Positions 9,439 through 18,302 of a stretch of DNA of 64,000 bases are shown one piece after another. Numbering within the stretch: the first letter of the stretch is position 1; each line of letters starts with the position of its first letter. The notes beneath the pieces are model-generated. The model searched no databases. It was not told the DNA's origin and saw only the letters and a program-made list of their open reading frames with translations. The DNA is from Chishuiella changwenlii. GTDB lineage: Bacteria; Bacteroidota; Bacteroidia; Flavobacteriales; Weeksellaceae. The translations under genes and the position numbers were made by a program. The stretch is from the NCBI RefSeq assembly GCF_900142565.1, contig NZ_FRBH01000007.1, forward strand, positions 62,001 through 126,000. Reading direction: 5' to 3'.

Positions 9439-9467
9439 AAAGCCATTTCAAAATGTGAAATGGCTTT
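9439..9467 (-). terminator. Rho-independent terminator of the DUF4254 gene
   Basis: A 12-bp perfect stem (9439-9450 with 9456-9467). Read on the minus strand it is followed by a long T run, as expected for the gene ending at 9490. Confidence 0.88.
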
Positions 9468-9489
9468 CTATATATTGTTATTATATGTA

Positions 9490-10101
9490 TTATTTCTTGT
9501 TTGCGTAAAGAACAGGATTTAAATCCTCGTCATTATACATTTTCATTTGTTTATACACTTTCATGTATTTTTTTCCAGCCTCAAAATCAGCCAATAATTC
9601 TTCTATCGCAATAGATAAATCTTGGTGTTGTTGATTTAAAACATCTAATTTAGTTTGACAAGCTGCTTTGTGTTCAGGTGTTGCATCTGTACGTTCAGCT
9701 TCTTGTTTCATGTGATAAACTTTTAACGATAAAATAGAAAAACGATCTATCGCCCAAGCAGGAGATTCTGTATTATAAGTTGCATCAGATTTTACTTCTA
9801 CATTCGCATATTGTTGTAAAAACCAGCTGTCAACATACTCTACCATGTCTGTACGCTCTTGGTTAGATTTATCAATCCAACGTTTAAGGCTTAAAGCTTC
9901 AACAGGATCAATTTGTGGATCACGAATAATATCCTCTAAGTGCCATTGTACAGTATCAATCCAATTTTTTTTGTATAATAAATGAGAAATTAAATCTTCC
10001 TCACTATATGGATTTTCAATTTGACGATTCACATCATCATGTTTATGATAGTCGTTAATACTTTGATTAAAAATCGACCAAGCTTTATCTGTAAATTTCA
10101 T
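9490..10101 (-). CDS. DUF4254 domain-containing protein
   Basis: A 203-residue, mostly helical, soluble protein with no signal peptide. It matches the Bacteroidota DUF4254 pattern: an N-terminal WHLEDIIRDPQIDP segment near residue 53, SLKRWIDKSNQERTDMVEYVD, and PAWAIDRFSILSLKVYHM in the middle. The function of this family is not established to my knowledge. It is the last gene of a minus-strand run behind tatA and ends at a clear terminator. A hairpin between tatA and this gene may uncouple the two. Confidence 0.85.
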   Translation of the reverse strand: MKFTDKAWSIFNQSINDYHKHDDVNRQIENPYSEEDLISHLLYKKNWIDTVQWHLEDIIRDPQIDPVEALSLKRWIDKSNQERTDMVEYVDSWFLQQYANVEVKSDATYNTESPAWAIDRFSILSLKVYHMKQEAERTDATPEHKAACQTKLDVLNQQHQDLSIAIEELLADFEAGKKYMKVYKQMKMYNDEDLNPVLYANKK

Positions 10102-10123
10102 TTTAAAGTTTTATTTATATAGT

Positions 10124-10164
10124 AAAAGCATTGTATTCAAAATTTCTTCAATTACAATGCTTTT
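10124..10164 (-). terminator. Hairpin between tatA and the DUF4254 gene
   Basis: A 12-bp perfect stem (10124-10135 with 10153-10164). On the minus strand its 3' arm ends in TTTT followed by ACTATA. It is a moderate terminator for tatA and may only attenuate. Confidence 0.6.
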
Positions 10165-10186
10165 GTATTTTAATTAAAATTAGATT

Positions 10187-10363
10187 TTAATTTTCTTTTT
10201 TATCAGAAGTAGTTTCTTCTGTTTTGTTGTCTTCGCGAGTAGCCTTCTTAAATTCGTTCAAACCAGAACCTAATCCGCGCATTAATTCAGGAATTTTTTT
10301 ACCCCCGAACAATAGTAATACAACTAAAATGATTACTATCCACTCTTTTCCTCCTAATCCCAT
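10187..10363 (-). CDS. tatA: Twin-arginine translocase subunit TatA
   Basis: A 58-residue protein read from the minus strand, starting [20 protein letters not shown]. It has one N-terminal membrane helix (about residues 7-19), the [14 protein letters not shown] hinge and amphipathic helix that define the TatA/E family, then NEFKKA and a short charged tail. TatA forms the variable-size pore of the Tat pathway, which exports folded proteins. The start is clear because the helix begins a few residues after the Met. It lies 37 nt downstream of the EnvC-like gene on the same strand. No tatC is in this window. Confidence 0.93.
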   Translation of the reverse strand: MGLGGKEWIVIILVVLLLFGGKKIPELMRGLGSGLNEFKKATREDNKTEETTSDKKEN

Positions 10364-10400
10364 ACTGAATTGATTTTAATGCAAATATATAATTTATTTA

Positions 10401-12068
10401 TTACATTCCTGCTACCCAAGAAGCAGGATTTTGTTTTGTTGTTCCACTCCAAACTTGGAAATTCATAACTGTTTCTCCTTCTGCTGTAGTATAAATAATA
10501 CCTAAAGATTGACCACGTTTTACATCATCACCTTTAGACACGCTTACGCTAGATAAGTTAGTATATACAGAGTAATAAGATCCATGTTTTACTAAAACTG
10601 CTTTTCCAGTTCCAGAAACACTCATTACTGCTTGTACAACACCTTCATAAACTGCACGTGCATGTGCTCCACGATAAGTAGAAATATCTACACCACTGTT
10701 TACAGTTGTAATGTTAGATAAGATAGGATGCGAATTAGATCCAAATCTACTAACAACAGTTCCACGATCTACAGGCCATGGTAAACGACCTTTATTCGAT
10801 GAAAACTCACCAGAAATTCCTTCAGAATCTGGACGTTCAGAGAATGTTTCAGCAGGTTTTACTGCGTCAACTTTAACAACACGTTCTTTTTCTGGAACTT
10901 TCGTTACAACTTTTTGTTCTGCTTCTATTTTTGCTTTACGCTCTGCTTCCGCTTTTGCTTCTGCAATTTTTTGAGCATTTGCTTCTTTCTGTGCATTTAA
11001 TCTTGCTTCTTCTTCCGCTTTACGTTGAGCAATTATACGTTGACGTTCTGCTTCTGCTTCACGTTCTAGTTGCTCAAATTTTGAAATCTCAGTTTTAGCT
11101 GTAGAAACAAAACTACCTTGTGGATGATGAGTTAAATAAGATTGGTAAGCTTGCTTAGTATGCGCTGAACGGGCAATATTCCATGCTTTAGCATCATTTT
11201 CTATTCTTAGAATAGCTGTTCTAGCAGATTTAGCGTAATCTCCTTTAGGGTTTGTACGTAAATATTCGTTGTAAGATGCAATTGAGTTACCACGCTTGGC
11301 TTCGTTCCAATCTTTTAAATCTTTTTCTGCACGTATTTTTGCTTGTCGAATTTCTTCTTCAATAATTTCTTTAATCTTCGCGTCGATTTGTCTTTGTTGA
11401 GAGGCTTTTTCGTTTATTTCTGCAGCAATTACACCTTCATTTTTATGAAACTCTTCAACAGCTTTTTCTTTCGCTAAACGCTCTTTTTCTAAATTCTGAC
11501 TGAATAGAACTTGTTGAGAAAGAACTTTTTCTTTTTCGTCTTTTGCTTTTTCTTTCTTCGCTTTTTTACTTTGAATATCAGTTTGCTTACCAATAATTTC
11601 ATTCGCTTGACCTAACTGAAATTGTGAGTATTTTTCTAAATATTTTATACGACGATAAGCTTCTCCTAAACTTTTAGAAGACAGTACGAAAAGTAGTTTA
11701 TTTTCTACAGATTTATTTTTATAAGCACGTACTAACACTTGCTTATAATCTTTTTTTAATTCAACTAACTCGCGTGAAAGTTTATTAATCTCCAATTGAG
11801 TTAAATAAATTTCGTCTTCAATAAATCGTTTCTCTTTTGTTAAATTGCCAACAAGCTTTGTCTGAACTTGAATTTTCTTTGTCAAGTTCTGTACATAGCC
11901 AACATTTAACTTCGAGTTACGTTTATTAACTTCAAGTTGTTTATTTAAGTTTATAATTTCTTTTTTAAGCTGAGCATTTTGTTTTTGTAAGTTCGCTTTG
12001 TTGTAAGGAACTTGTGCAAACATTGATAATGAAAGCGTTAAAAATATAGTTGATAAAACAAACTTCAT
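10401..12068 (-). CDS. EnvC-like murein hydrolase activator (degenerate M23 domain)
   Basis: A 555-residue exported protein. A signal peptide (1-19) is followed by long coiled coil (about 22-250), two tandem repeats of about 36-40 residues (WNEAK..YNEYLRTNPKGDYAKSA and WNIAR..YQSYLTHHPQGSFVSTA, about 254-326), an Ala/Glu/Lys coiled coil (about 333-390) and a C-terminal LytM domain (about 428-552). The LytM zinc ligands are largely replaced: the HxxxD His is Asn457 with only Asp461 kept, the YaHL His is Asn504, and the HLH pair is Val534 and Asn536. It is therefore predicted to lack hydrolase activity and, like E. coli EnvC, to activate an amidase at the septum. Its start overlaps the stop of the DUF4292 gene by one base. 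Confidence 0.85.
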   Translation of the reverse strand: MKFVLSTIFLTLSLSMFAQVPYNKANLQKQNAQLKKEIINLNKQLEVNKRNSKLNVGYVQNLTKKIQVQTKLVGNLTKEKRFIEDEIYLTQLEINKLSRELVELKKDYKQVLVRAYKNKSVENKLLFVLSSKSLGEAYRRIKYLEKYSQFQLGQANEIIGKQTDIQSKKAKKEKAKDEKEKVLSQQVLFSQNLEKERLAKEKAVEEFHKNEGVIAAEINEKASQQRQIDAKIKEIIEEEIRQAKIRAEKDLKDWNEAKRGNSIASYNEYLRTNPKGDYAKSARTAILRIENDAKAWNIARSAHTKQAYQSYLTHHPQGSFVSTAKTEISKFEQLEREAEAERQRIIAQRKAEEEARLNAQKEANAQKIAEAKAEAERKAKIEAEQKVVTKVPEKERVVKVDAVKPAETFSERPDSEGISGEFSSNKGRLPWPVDRGTVVSRFGSNSHPILSNITTVNSGVDISTYRGAHARAVYEGVVQAVMSVSGTGKAVLVKHGSYYSVYTNLSSVSVSKGDDVKRGQSLGIIYTTAEGETVMNFQVWSGTTKQNPASWVAGM

Positions 12069-12868
12069 TATTTTATTTCTTTTTTCTTATATCCAGCTGG
12101 AATTGAGAACGGTGTGTTCGTTTCCTGAAACGTAAAACTATTATATTCCAAGTCTATTTGACGCGTTTTTTTATCTTTTATAAAAATTTTAACATTTTTT
12201 GGAAATTCTTCTTCTCCCGCCTTTACCCAATTATCATAGGCTAAATCTATTTCAATATTTCGTTTCGGATCTTTTAAATGTGCTTCTGTAAGACGAAATC
12301 CATTGTCAAAAACATAAGTTTGAATGTACTTTCCTTCTTTTGGAGCAGCTTTAATTGCTTCGTTTTCGTTGTAAGTAATAGTATATTTATTATCCGAAAA
12401 ATTTGCAGTATAATCTACAGGATTTAAATCTACAAAAACTTTTCCTACTAATAGATTTTGTAGTTTTTGATAATCTATAAAATCAACTTTTAATAATTTA
12501 TTAGCAAGAGAAAAATCCCCTTCATAATAAGTTCCACCTAATTTTTCAAAAGCTGCAAAACCAGTTGGTGTAAATTGAGCGCGTGCTCCTGTTATACCAA
12601 ACTTTGTTGCATTAACCCATATCTTTTGTTCATTTTTTATTGCAATAGTCGCATTTACATCTCCAGACATTCCTTCTAAATCTGCAACAACTTTTGCTTT
12701 TATAGTTAAATCTTTAAATGCTGATTTTTTAGCAAGAGTTTGCTGAATGATTTTAGCTGAAGCTGATACAACTTCGGCATTTTTATCATCAACTTTTGCA
12801 ACTTTTTGTGTTGTACAAGCAGTTGTAATAAGTCCTAAACAAAAGATATACGTTAATTTCTTTATCAT
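12068..12868 (-). CDS. DUF4292 family lipoprotein
   Basis: A 266-residue lipoprotein with a type II signal sequence (MIKKLTYIFCLGLITTAC, lipidated Cys18). The mature part is beta-rich with a LolA/LppX-like feel, for example KIWVNATKFGITGARAQFTPTGFAAF, and ends in FSIPAGYKK, matching the DUF4292 family of Bacteroidota. A role in lipid or lipoprotein handling at the outer membrane is an inference from fold resemblance. It ends in a one-base TAATG overlap with the EnvC-like gene and starts 5 nt after the nucleotidyltransferase gene, so it lies inside an operon. Confidence 0.82.
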   Translation of the reverse strand: MIKKLTYIFCLGLITTACTTQKVAKVDDKNAEVVSASAKIIQQTLAKKSAFKDLTIKAKVVADLEGMSGDVNATIAIKNEQKIWVNATKFGITGARAQFTPTGFAAFEKLGGTYYEGDFSLANKLLKVDFIDYQKLQNLLVGKVFVDLNPVDYTANFSDNKYTITYNENEAIKAAPKEGKYIQTYVFDNGFRLTEAHLKDPKRNIEIDLAYDNWVKAGEEEFPKNVKIFIKDKKTRQIDLEYNSFTFQETNTPFSIPAGYKKKEIK

Positions 12869-12873
12869 AATTT

Positions 12874-13896
12874 TTATGCTTCGTGAGATTTGAAATCTAA
12901 TTCAGAGTAATCACCTAAACTTACGCTACGAGATACACCATAATATTTGGCATGATTTCCAATCATTGTATCTGATAAATTAGCGTGAAAAATTTTAGAA
13001 TTTTCTTGAATTAAACTATTGTCTATGTTAGAGTTTTCAACAATTGTTCCATTTCCAATAGAAACAAATGGTCCAACTTTAGAGTTTTTAATTTCTACAT
13101 TTTCACCAATAAAACATGGCTCAATAATTAATGAGTTTTCAATTTTTGCTGAAGCAGGAATTGCTTTAAAATCTTCTTTATCTAAATTTAAAACTCTTGT
13201 ATTTGTATCAACTGTAACTGCTTTATTTCCGCAATCCATCCATTCATCAACTTTACCAAGTGTAAATTTATCTCCAGCAGCACGCATATTTTCTAATGCG
13301 TCAGTTAATTGATATTCTCCACCTTTTTGAATATCATTTTCTAATAAATATTCAATTTCTTTATATAGCTTTTGTCCATCACGGAAAAAGTAAATTCCAA
13401 TAATAGCTAAATCTGAAACAAATTCTTTTGGTTTTTCAACGAAATCTGAAATAACATTGTTTTCGTCTAATTTTACAACTCCAAAAGCAGACGGATTTTC
13501 GACTTGTTTTACCCAAACAACCCCATCAGATTCCATGTCAAGTTTAAAATCTGCACGGAATAATGTGTCAGCATAAGCAACAACAACTGGACCTTCTAAA
13601 GCTTCTTTTGCCATCCAAATAGAATGAGCAGTTCCTAGAGGTTCTAATTGATGACAAATAGTTCCTTTTGCACCTAATTTTTCTGCAATAGCAATTAAAT
13701 CAGCTTCAACTTCTGCTCCGAAATCACCAATTACAAAGGCAATCTCGTCGATTGGTTCTGAACTAACTTTTGCAATGTCTTCTACTAAACGGTGTACAAT
13801 TGGCTTACCTGCAATTGGAATTAAAGGCTTTGGAGTAGTTAATGTATGAGGGCGTAAACGTGATCCACGTCCAGCCATTGGAATAATAATTTTCAT
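12874..13896 (-). CDS. Sugar-phosphate nucleotidyltransferase
   Basis: A 340-residue protein with an N-terminal nucleotidyltransferase domain (about 1-235): the signature MAGRGSRLRPHTLTTPKPLIPIAGKP, the substrate-binding PLGTAHS segment and the metal-site YADTLF. A short left-handed beta-helix tail follows (about 250-330), where hexapeptide units such as IGENVEIKNSKVGPFVSIG are visible. Such enzymes activate sugar-1-phosphates (dTDP-, UDP- or GDP-linked) for envelope polysaccharides; the exact sugar cannot be read from sequence. It lies 29 nt downstream of dut in the envelope gene run. Confidence 0.87.
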   Translation of the reverse strand: MKIIIPMAGRGSRLRPHTLTTPKPLIPIAGKPIVHRLVEDIAKVSSEPIDEIAFVIGDFGAEVEADLIAIAEKLGAKGTICHQLEPLGTAHSIWMAKEALEGPVVVAYADTLFRADFKLDMESDGVVWVKQVENPSAFGVVKLDENNVISDFVEKPKEFVSDLAIIGIYFFRDGQKLYKEIEYLLENDIQKGGEYQLTDALENMRAAGDKFTLGKVDEWMDCGNKAVTVDTNTRVLNLDKEDFKAIPASAKIENSLIIEPCFIGENVEIKNSKVGPFVSIGNGTIVENSNIDNSLIQENSKIFHANLSDTMIGNHAKYYGVSRSVSLGDYSELDFKSHEA

Positions 13897-13925
13897 TTTT
13901 GAGTATATTGTTAAGATTGTGTTTT

Positions 13926-14360
13926 TTATTGTTTTCCTGTGCTTCCGAAACCTCCAGCTCCACGTTCTGTTACGTTTAAGTTTTCAGTTTCAAGCCATTC
14001 TATCGTTTCGTGTTTTGCAATAACTAATTGTGCAATGCGATCACCGTCATTAATAGTAAAAGCTTCATTAGAGACATTAGCTAAAATCACACCAATTTCT
14101 CCACGGTAATCAGCATCAATTGTTCCAGGAGAATTAAGGCAAGTTAAACCATGTTTTAAAGCCATTCCACTTCTAGGACGAACTTGTGCTTCGTATCCAG
14201 CAGGTAATTCAATACTTAATCCAGTAGGAATTAATCTTCTTTCTAAAGGTTTTAATTCAATCGGCTCCTCAATATTCGCTGTTAAATCCATTCCAGCAGA
14301 TAAAGCTGTTTTATATTCTGGTAAAGCGTGTTTAGAAGTGTTGATTACTTTTACTTTCAT
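13926..14360 (-). CDS. dut: dUTP diphosphatase
   Basis: A 144-residue trimeric dUTPase with all five motifs: SAGMDLTAN (motif 1), [11 protein letters not shown] (2), [15 protein letters not shown] (3, with the catalytic Asp), GDRIAQLVI (4) and [10 protein letters not shown] (5). It hydrolyses dUTP to dUMP, keeping uracil out of DNA and feeding dTMP synthesis. It starts only 3 nt after the flippase stop, so the two are translated from one message. Confidence 0.97.
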   Translation of the reverse strand: MKVKVINTSKHALPEYKTALSAGMDLTANIEEPIELKPLERRLIPTGLSIELPAGYEAQVRPRSGMALKHGLTCLNSPGTIDADYRGEIGVILANVSNEAFTINDGDRIAQLVIAKHETIEWLETENLNVTERGAGGFGSTGKQ

Positions 14361-14363
14361 GTT

Positions 14364-15782
14364 TTATTTTCTTAATTTTTTTAATGTATTACGTTCGGCG
14401 AAAGCAATAAATGCAATGTACGCGATTAGAATAAGATTACCAATAATCAAATTAGAATTGAGTATAAAATAATTTGTCCAAGCAAGTGCAATTGCAACTC
14501 CCATATAAAGTACAATTTTATTCACTTTATAAGGAATTGGATATACTTTCTGTCCCCAAATGTACGAAATCACCATCATAATTCCGTAAGCAATTAATGT
14601 TATCCATGCCGAAGCTATAAAACCATAAATAGGAAGCAGAACAAGATTTAAAATAACAGTTAATGCTCCACCAATTAATGATATTACAGTTCCTATATTC
14701 GTTTTGTCAGTTACTTTATACCAAGTAGATAAATTGTAATAAATACCGAAAAATAAATTCGCAATTAAAATAATTGGTACGATATCTAATGCTGACCAAA
14801 ACGAAGAATCTGGAATAAATATTTTCTTAATCCAATGTATGTTTGCTAAAATTCCAAGGATTACGATGTTACAAATAATACTGAAAAAGAATAAGATATT
14901 TGCATAAGTTTGCTTTGCATCTCCTTTTTTAGCTACTTTAAAAAAGAATGGTTCTATCCCCATTCTGTAGGCTGTAACAAACAATGTCATTAATGTTGCT
15001 ATTTTATAACAAGCTGCATAAGATCCAGCCGAAGCTTCATCAATAAGGTTTCGTTGAACTAATTTATCAAAATTTTCATTCAGAATATATCCCAAACCAG
15101 CTATCATAATTGGATAACCGTACATAAACATTGTTTTAAATAACGGCTTGTCAAATTTAAATTGTATATGTCTTATTACACCAATTAATAAAATTATTCC
15201 AAGAATACTTGCTATTAAATTGGTTATGAAAGGGTAAGAAATAGTGTTGTTAAAACCAAGATTTACCATGAATTCTTTCGAAACATAGTATAACAAAACA
15301 ATAGTGAAAATTGCTTGAAAAACATTTTGAAAAACTTTAATTCCAGCATATAAAATAGGTCTTCCTTTAAAACGTAGAACAGCAAAAGGAATAACACACA
15401 ATGCGTCAAAAAAAGCAATCCAACCAAACCATAATAAATACTCGGGATTATCTTTATAATTTGCATATTCCGCTAATGGTTCTAAAAATAGATACAGTAA
15501 AACCATCATTGTAGAAGAGGTTATTACCATAAACCAAAACGAAGTATTAAGTACTTTTTGATATAAACCTTCTTCTGTAGCATAACGAAAGAATGCAGTT
15601 TCAAAACCAAATGTCAAAATAACATTCAAGAAAGAAACGGCTGCATACAGTTGCCCAAAAATAGAGAAATCGGTATTTGATGTTTTATCAATAATGAATG
15701 GATTTAGCGCAAACATTATTAATCTCGGTAAAATAGAGCCAATACCATAAATAATGGTCTCACTAAATAATTTCTTGTACAA
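14364..15782 (-). CDS. Polysaccharide flippase (Wzx/MOP superfamily)
   Basis: A 472-residue polytopic membrane protein with about 12-14 hydrophobic helices and the N-terminus YKKLFSETIIYGIGSILPRL typical of flavobacterial oligosaccharide flippases of the MOP/MATE superfamily. It would move lipid-linked glycans across the inner membrane. No ATG is available at the N-terminus: the frame upstream contains only a TTG at 15782 before a stop at 15819-15821, so TTG is the likely start. A near-consensus -7 box (CAATTTTG on the minus strand, 15799-15806) sits 16 nt ahead. It heads the minus-strand run that continues through dut to the EnvC-like gene. Confidence 0.87.
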   Translation of the reverse strand: MYKKLFSETIIYGIGSILPRLIMFALNPFIIDKTSNTDFSIFGQLYAAVSFLNVILTFGFETAFFRYATEEGLYQKVLNTSFWFMVITSSTMMVLLYLFLEPLAEYANYKDNPEYLLWFGWIAFFDALCVIPFAVLRFKGRPILYAGIKVFQNVFQAIFTIVLLYYVSKEFMVNLGFNNTISYPFITNLIASILGIILLIGVIRHIQFKFDKPLFKTMFMYGYPIMIAGLGYILNENFDKLVQRNLIDEASAGSYAACYKIATLMTLFVTAYRMGIEPFFFKVAKKGDAKQTYANILFFFSIICNIVILGILANIHWIKKIFIPDSSFWSALDIVPIILIANLFFGIYYNLSTWYKVTDKTNIGTVISLIGGALTVILNLVLLPIYGFIASAWITLIAYGIMMVISYIWGQKVYPIPYKVNKIVLYMGVAIALAWTNYFILNSNLIIGNLILIAYIAFIAFAERNTLKKLRK

Positions 15783-15850
15783 GTCGTTAAAATTTTTACA
15801 AAATTGATGTTCTTTTCTTTAAATTCAAAATACCTAAGTTATAAATTAAT

Positions 15851-15858
15851 TAACTTTG
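15851..15858 (+). promoter_or_regulatory. -7 promoter box of gpsA (TAACTTTG)
   Basis: Exact TAnnTTTG, 19 nt before the ATG at 15878, in the divergent region between the flippase gene and gpsA. Confidence 0.65.
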
Positions 15859-15877
15859 TGTGAACAATAAATGAATT

Positions 15878-16879
15878 ATGATGGATTTATCTAATCAAAA
15901 AGTTGGATTAATAGGGAATGGAAGTTGGGCTACGGCAATTGCAAAAATGTTGAGTAAAAACCTAGAAACCTTTAATTGGTGGGTGAAAGACGAATATGTA
16001 AAAGGTTATTTAGAGCGTAATAAACATAATCCTAATTATTTAACAGGAGTAGAGTTTAAATCAGAAAAATTAAATATTTCAACAGATATTAATGAAGTTG
16101 TAAGTAATTCTGACATCATATTTTTGGTTGTTCCGTCTATTTATGTTGCTGATTGTTTAAGTAAACTAACAGTTTCACTAAAAGGAAAATTTATTGTAAC
16201 ATCTATTAAGGGAATTATTCCTGATCATTATAAATTAGTTGGTCAATATTTATTAGACAAATTTGAGCTTGATGAAAATCAACTAGGAGTAGTTAGTGGA
16301 CCTTGCCATGCAGAGGAAGTTGCTTTGGAACGTCTTTCGTATTTAACAATTGCTGCAAACGAAGAAGAGAAAGCACAAGTTATTGCGAATTGTTTGGAAT
16401 GTAATTTTATTAAAACAAAACTTTCGAATGATATTCATGGAACCGAATTTGGCGCTGTTTTAAAAAATATTTATGCTATTGCAGCTGGTATTGCGCATGG
16501 GTTGGGTTATGGAGATAATTTTCAGGCTGTTTTAATGAGTAATGCTATTAGAGAAATGAATCATATTTTAAAAACTGTAAGTCCAGTTAAAAGAAAAATT
16601 AATGATTCTGCTTATTTAGGGGACTTATTGGTTACAGGTTATTCTTTCTTCTCTAGAAATAGAATGTTTGGTAATATGATTGGTAAAGGGTATACTGTAA
16701 AATCTGCTATTTTAGAAATGAATATGGTTGCCGAAGGTTATTATGCAACAAAAGGTGTTGCAATAATGAATGAAGAATACCAATTAAAAGCACCAATAAT
16801 TAATGCCGTACATAAAATTTTATACGAAGGGAAAAACCCAGCAAAGGCATTAGAAAAATTATCAAAAAAATTAGATTAA
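15878..16879 (+). CDS. gpsA: Glycerol-3-phosphate dehydrogenase [NAD(P)+]
   Basis: A 333-residue enzyme reducing dihydroxyacetone phosphate to sn-glycerol-3-phosphate, the backbone for phospholipids. The Rossmann motif GNGSWATAIAKML is at residues 13-25, SGPCHAEEV near residue 146 is the family motif, and the catalytic Lys is in GAVLKNIYAIAAGIAHGLGYG. Two adjacent ATG codons (15878 and 15881) are possible starts. A small unknown gene follows after a single intervening base. Confidence 0.95.
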   Translation: MMDLSNQKVGLIGNGSWATAIAKMLSKNLETFNWWVKDEYVKGYLERNKHNPNYLTGVEFKSEKLNISTDINEVVSNSDIIFLVVPSIYVADCLSKLTVSLKGKFIVTSIKGIIPDHYKLVGQYLLDKFELDENQLGVVSGPCHAEEVALERLSYLTIAANEEEKAQVIANCLECNFIKTKLSNDIHGTEFGAVLKNIYAIAAGIAHGLGYGDNFQAVLMSNAIREMNHILKTVSPVKRKINDSAYLGDLLVTGYSFFSRNRMFGNMIGKGYTVKSAILEMNMVAEGYYATKGVAIMNEEYQLKAPIINAVHKILYEGKNPAKALEKLSKKLD

Positions 16880-16880
16880 G

Positions 16881-17294
16881 ATGATTAAACAAGATTTTAT
16901 TTCAAAATATATACAAGAGTTATCTAAAACCTTAGCGAAGATTATTGCTTTAGAAGTAGGAAATTCGGATGATGGTTTTCTGATTATTTTTAATCAAATG
17001 TTACAATCTTATTATAAGTTAGATGATAACAATTTGGTTGTTTTATTAGAAGCTAACGAAGAGCGTGATCAGTTTTTATTAGCAGATGAATTAAAGAAAA
17101 AGAATATACTAACGTTTATGAAAGCTATTCGTGTTTATCTTAATCAAGGAAATACGGAAAAAGCAAAAGCATCTTATGAAGTTTTGAAAAGAATTGAAAG
17201 TATGAATACTGGGATTTTTCAATTTCCAACAGAGGAAGACAATTTGATAGCGAAAGAAAGAAAAGTTGTAGAAGAAAAAATGAATGGTTTATAA
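16881..17294 (+). CDS. Hypothetical helical protein downstream of gpsA
   Basis: A 137-residue soluble protein with no signal or membrane segment, predicted almost entirely helical. It starts one base after the gpsA stop, so translational coupling is likely. The first 40 residues (QDFISKYIQELSKTLAKII) resemble the beginning of small helical proteins found in other phyla, but I cannot assign a family. Charged Glu/Lys helices such as LEANEERDQFLLADELKKK dominate. Function unknown; conserved linkage to gpsA would suggest a link to lipid or redox metabolism. Confidence 0.75.
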   Translation: MIKQDFISKYIQELSKTLAKIIALEVGNSDDGFLIIFNQMLQSYYKLDDNNLVVLLEANEERDQFLLADELKKKNILTFMKAIRVYLNQGNTEKAKASYEVLKRIESMNTGIFQFPTEEDNLIAKERKVVEEKMNGL

Positions 17295-17334
17295 TTATTG
17301 ATTAAACAATTCATTTATAAAATATTAAAAAAAG

Positions 17335-17360
17335 TCTTACTTCTTAAGTAAGATTTTTTT
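17335..17360 (+). terminator. Rho-independent terminator of the gpsA operon
   Basis: An 8-bp stem (17335-17342 with 17346-17353) extended by A/T pairs and followed by seven T. Confidence 0.85.
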
Positions 17361-17397
17361 GTTGCCAATAAAATAATAACATCTTACAATTTGTCCT

Positions 17398-17405
17398 TAT
17401 CTTTG
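17398..17405 (+). promoter_or_regulatory. -7 promoter box of folD (TATCTTTG)
   Basis: Exact TAnnTTTG, 17 nt before the ATG at 17423. Confidence 0.65.
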
Positions 17406-17422
17406 CACAAACACAACAAACA

Positions 17423-18298
17423 ATGCAAATTTTAGATGGTATAAAACTTTCTAAAGAGATCAAACAAGAGATCAAACAGAAAGTTGAATCGTTCAAAGAA
17501 CAAGGAAAAAGAGTTCCACATTTAGGAGCTATTTTAGTTGGAAACAACGGTGCTTCACGTACTTATGTAGACAACAAAATTAAAGACTGTAATTTCGTAG
17601 GTTTCGAATCGTCAGAATTAATATTGCCAGATACAATTTCTCAAGAAGAACTAATTGCAGAAATTGTAAAATGGAATAATGATGATTCTTTAGATGGTTT
17701 TATAGTGCAATTACCATTACCAAAACATATCGATCAGGAAGTTGTAATTAATACGATTGATCCTGATAAAGATGTTGATGGTTTTCACCCAATGAATTTT
17801 GGAAAAATGGCTTTAGAAATGGAAACATTTTTACCTGCTACACCTTACGGAATTATGGAAATGTTAGAACGTTACAATATTGATACAGCTGGTAAACACA
17901 CTGTTGTTATTGGACGCTCTCGTATCGTTGGTAGACCAATGAGTATTTTAATGAGTAAAAATGGAAATCCAGGAAATAGTACTGTAACATTAACTCATTC
18001 TAAGACAGAAAATTTAGAACAATATACAAAAGAAGCAGATATCGTTATCACAGCTTTAGGAGTTCCAGGATTCTTAAAAGCAGAAATGGTAAAAGATGGT
18101 GCTGTAATTGTCGACGTTGGGATTACGCGCGTAGATGATTCAACAAATCCGAGAGGATTTATTTTAGCTGGAGATGTAGATTTTGATAACGTAAAAGAAA
18201 AAGCTTCATGGATTACACCTGTTCCTGGTGGAGTAGGTCCAATGACGAGAGCTATGTTATTAAAAAATACATTGTTGGCATACAATAGAAAAAAATAA
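17423..18298 (+). CDS. folD: Methylenetetrahydrofolate dehydrogenase/cyclohydrolase
   Basis: A 291-residue bifunctional enzyme interconverting 5,10-methylene-THF and 10-formyl-THF in the cytoplasm. The catalytic segment TYVDNKIKDC carries Lys52; the signature DGFIVQLPLPKHI is near residue 93; VDGFHPMNFG, the Rossmann motif VVIGRSRIVGRPMS and the C-terminal PVPGGVGPMTRAML are all present. Length is normal. queE begins 4 nt after its stop, so the two are probably co-transcribed. Confidence 0.97.
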   Translation: MQILDGIKLSKEIKQEIKQKVESFKEQGKRVPHLGAILVGNNGASRTYVDNKIKDCNFVGFESSELILPDTISQEELIAEIVKWNNDDSLDGFIVQLPLPKHIDQEVVINTIDPDKDVDGFHPMNFGKMALEMETFLPATPYGIMEMLERYNIDTAGKHTVVIGRSRIVGRPMSILMSKNGNPGNSTVTLTHSKTENLEQYTKEADIVITALGVPGFLKAEMVKDGAVIVDVGITRVDDSTNPRGFILAGDVDFDNVKEKASWITPVPGGVGPMTRAMLLKNTLLAYNRKK

Positions 18299-18302
18299 TT
18301 TT

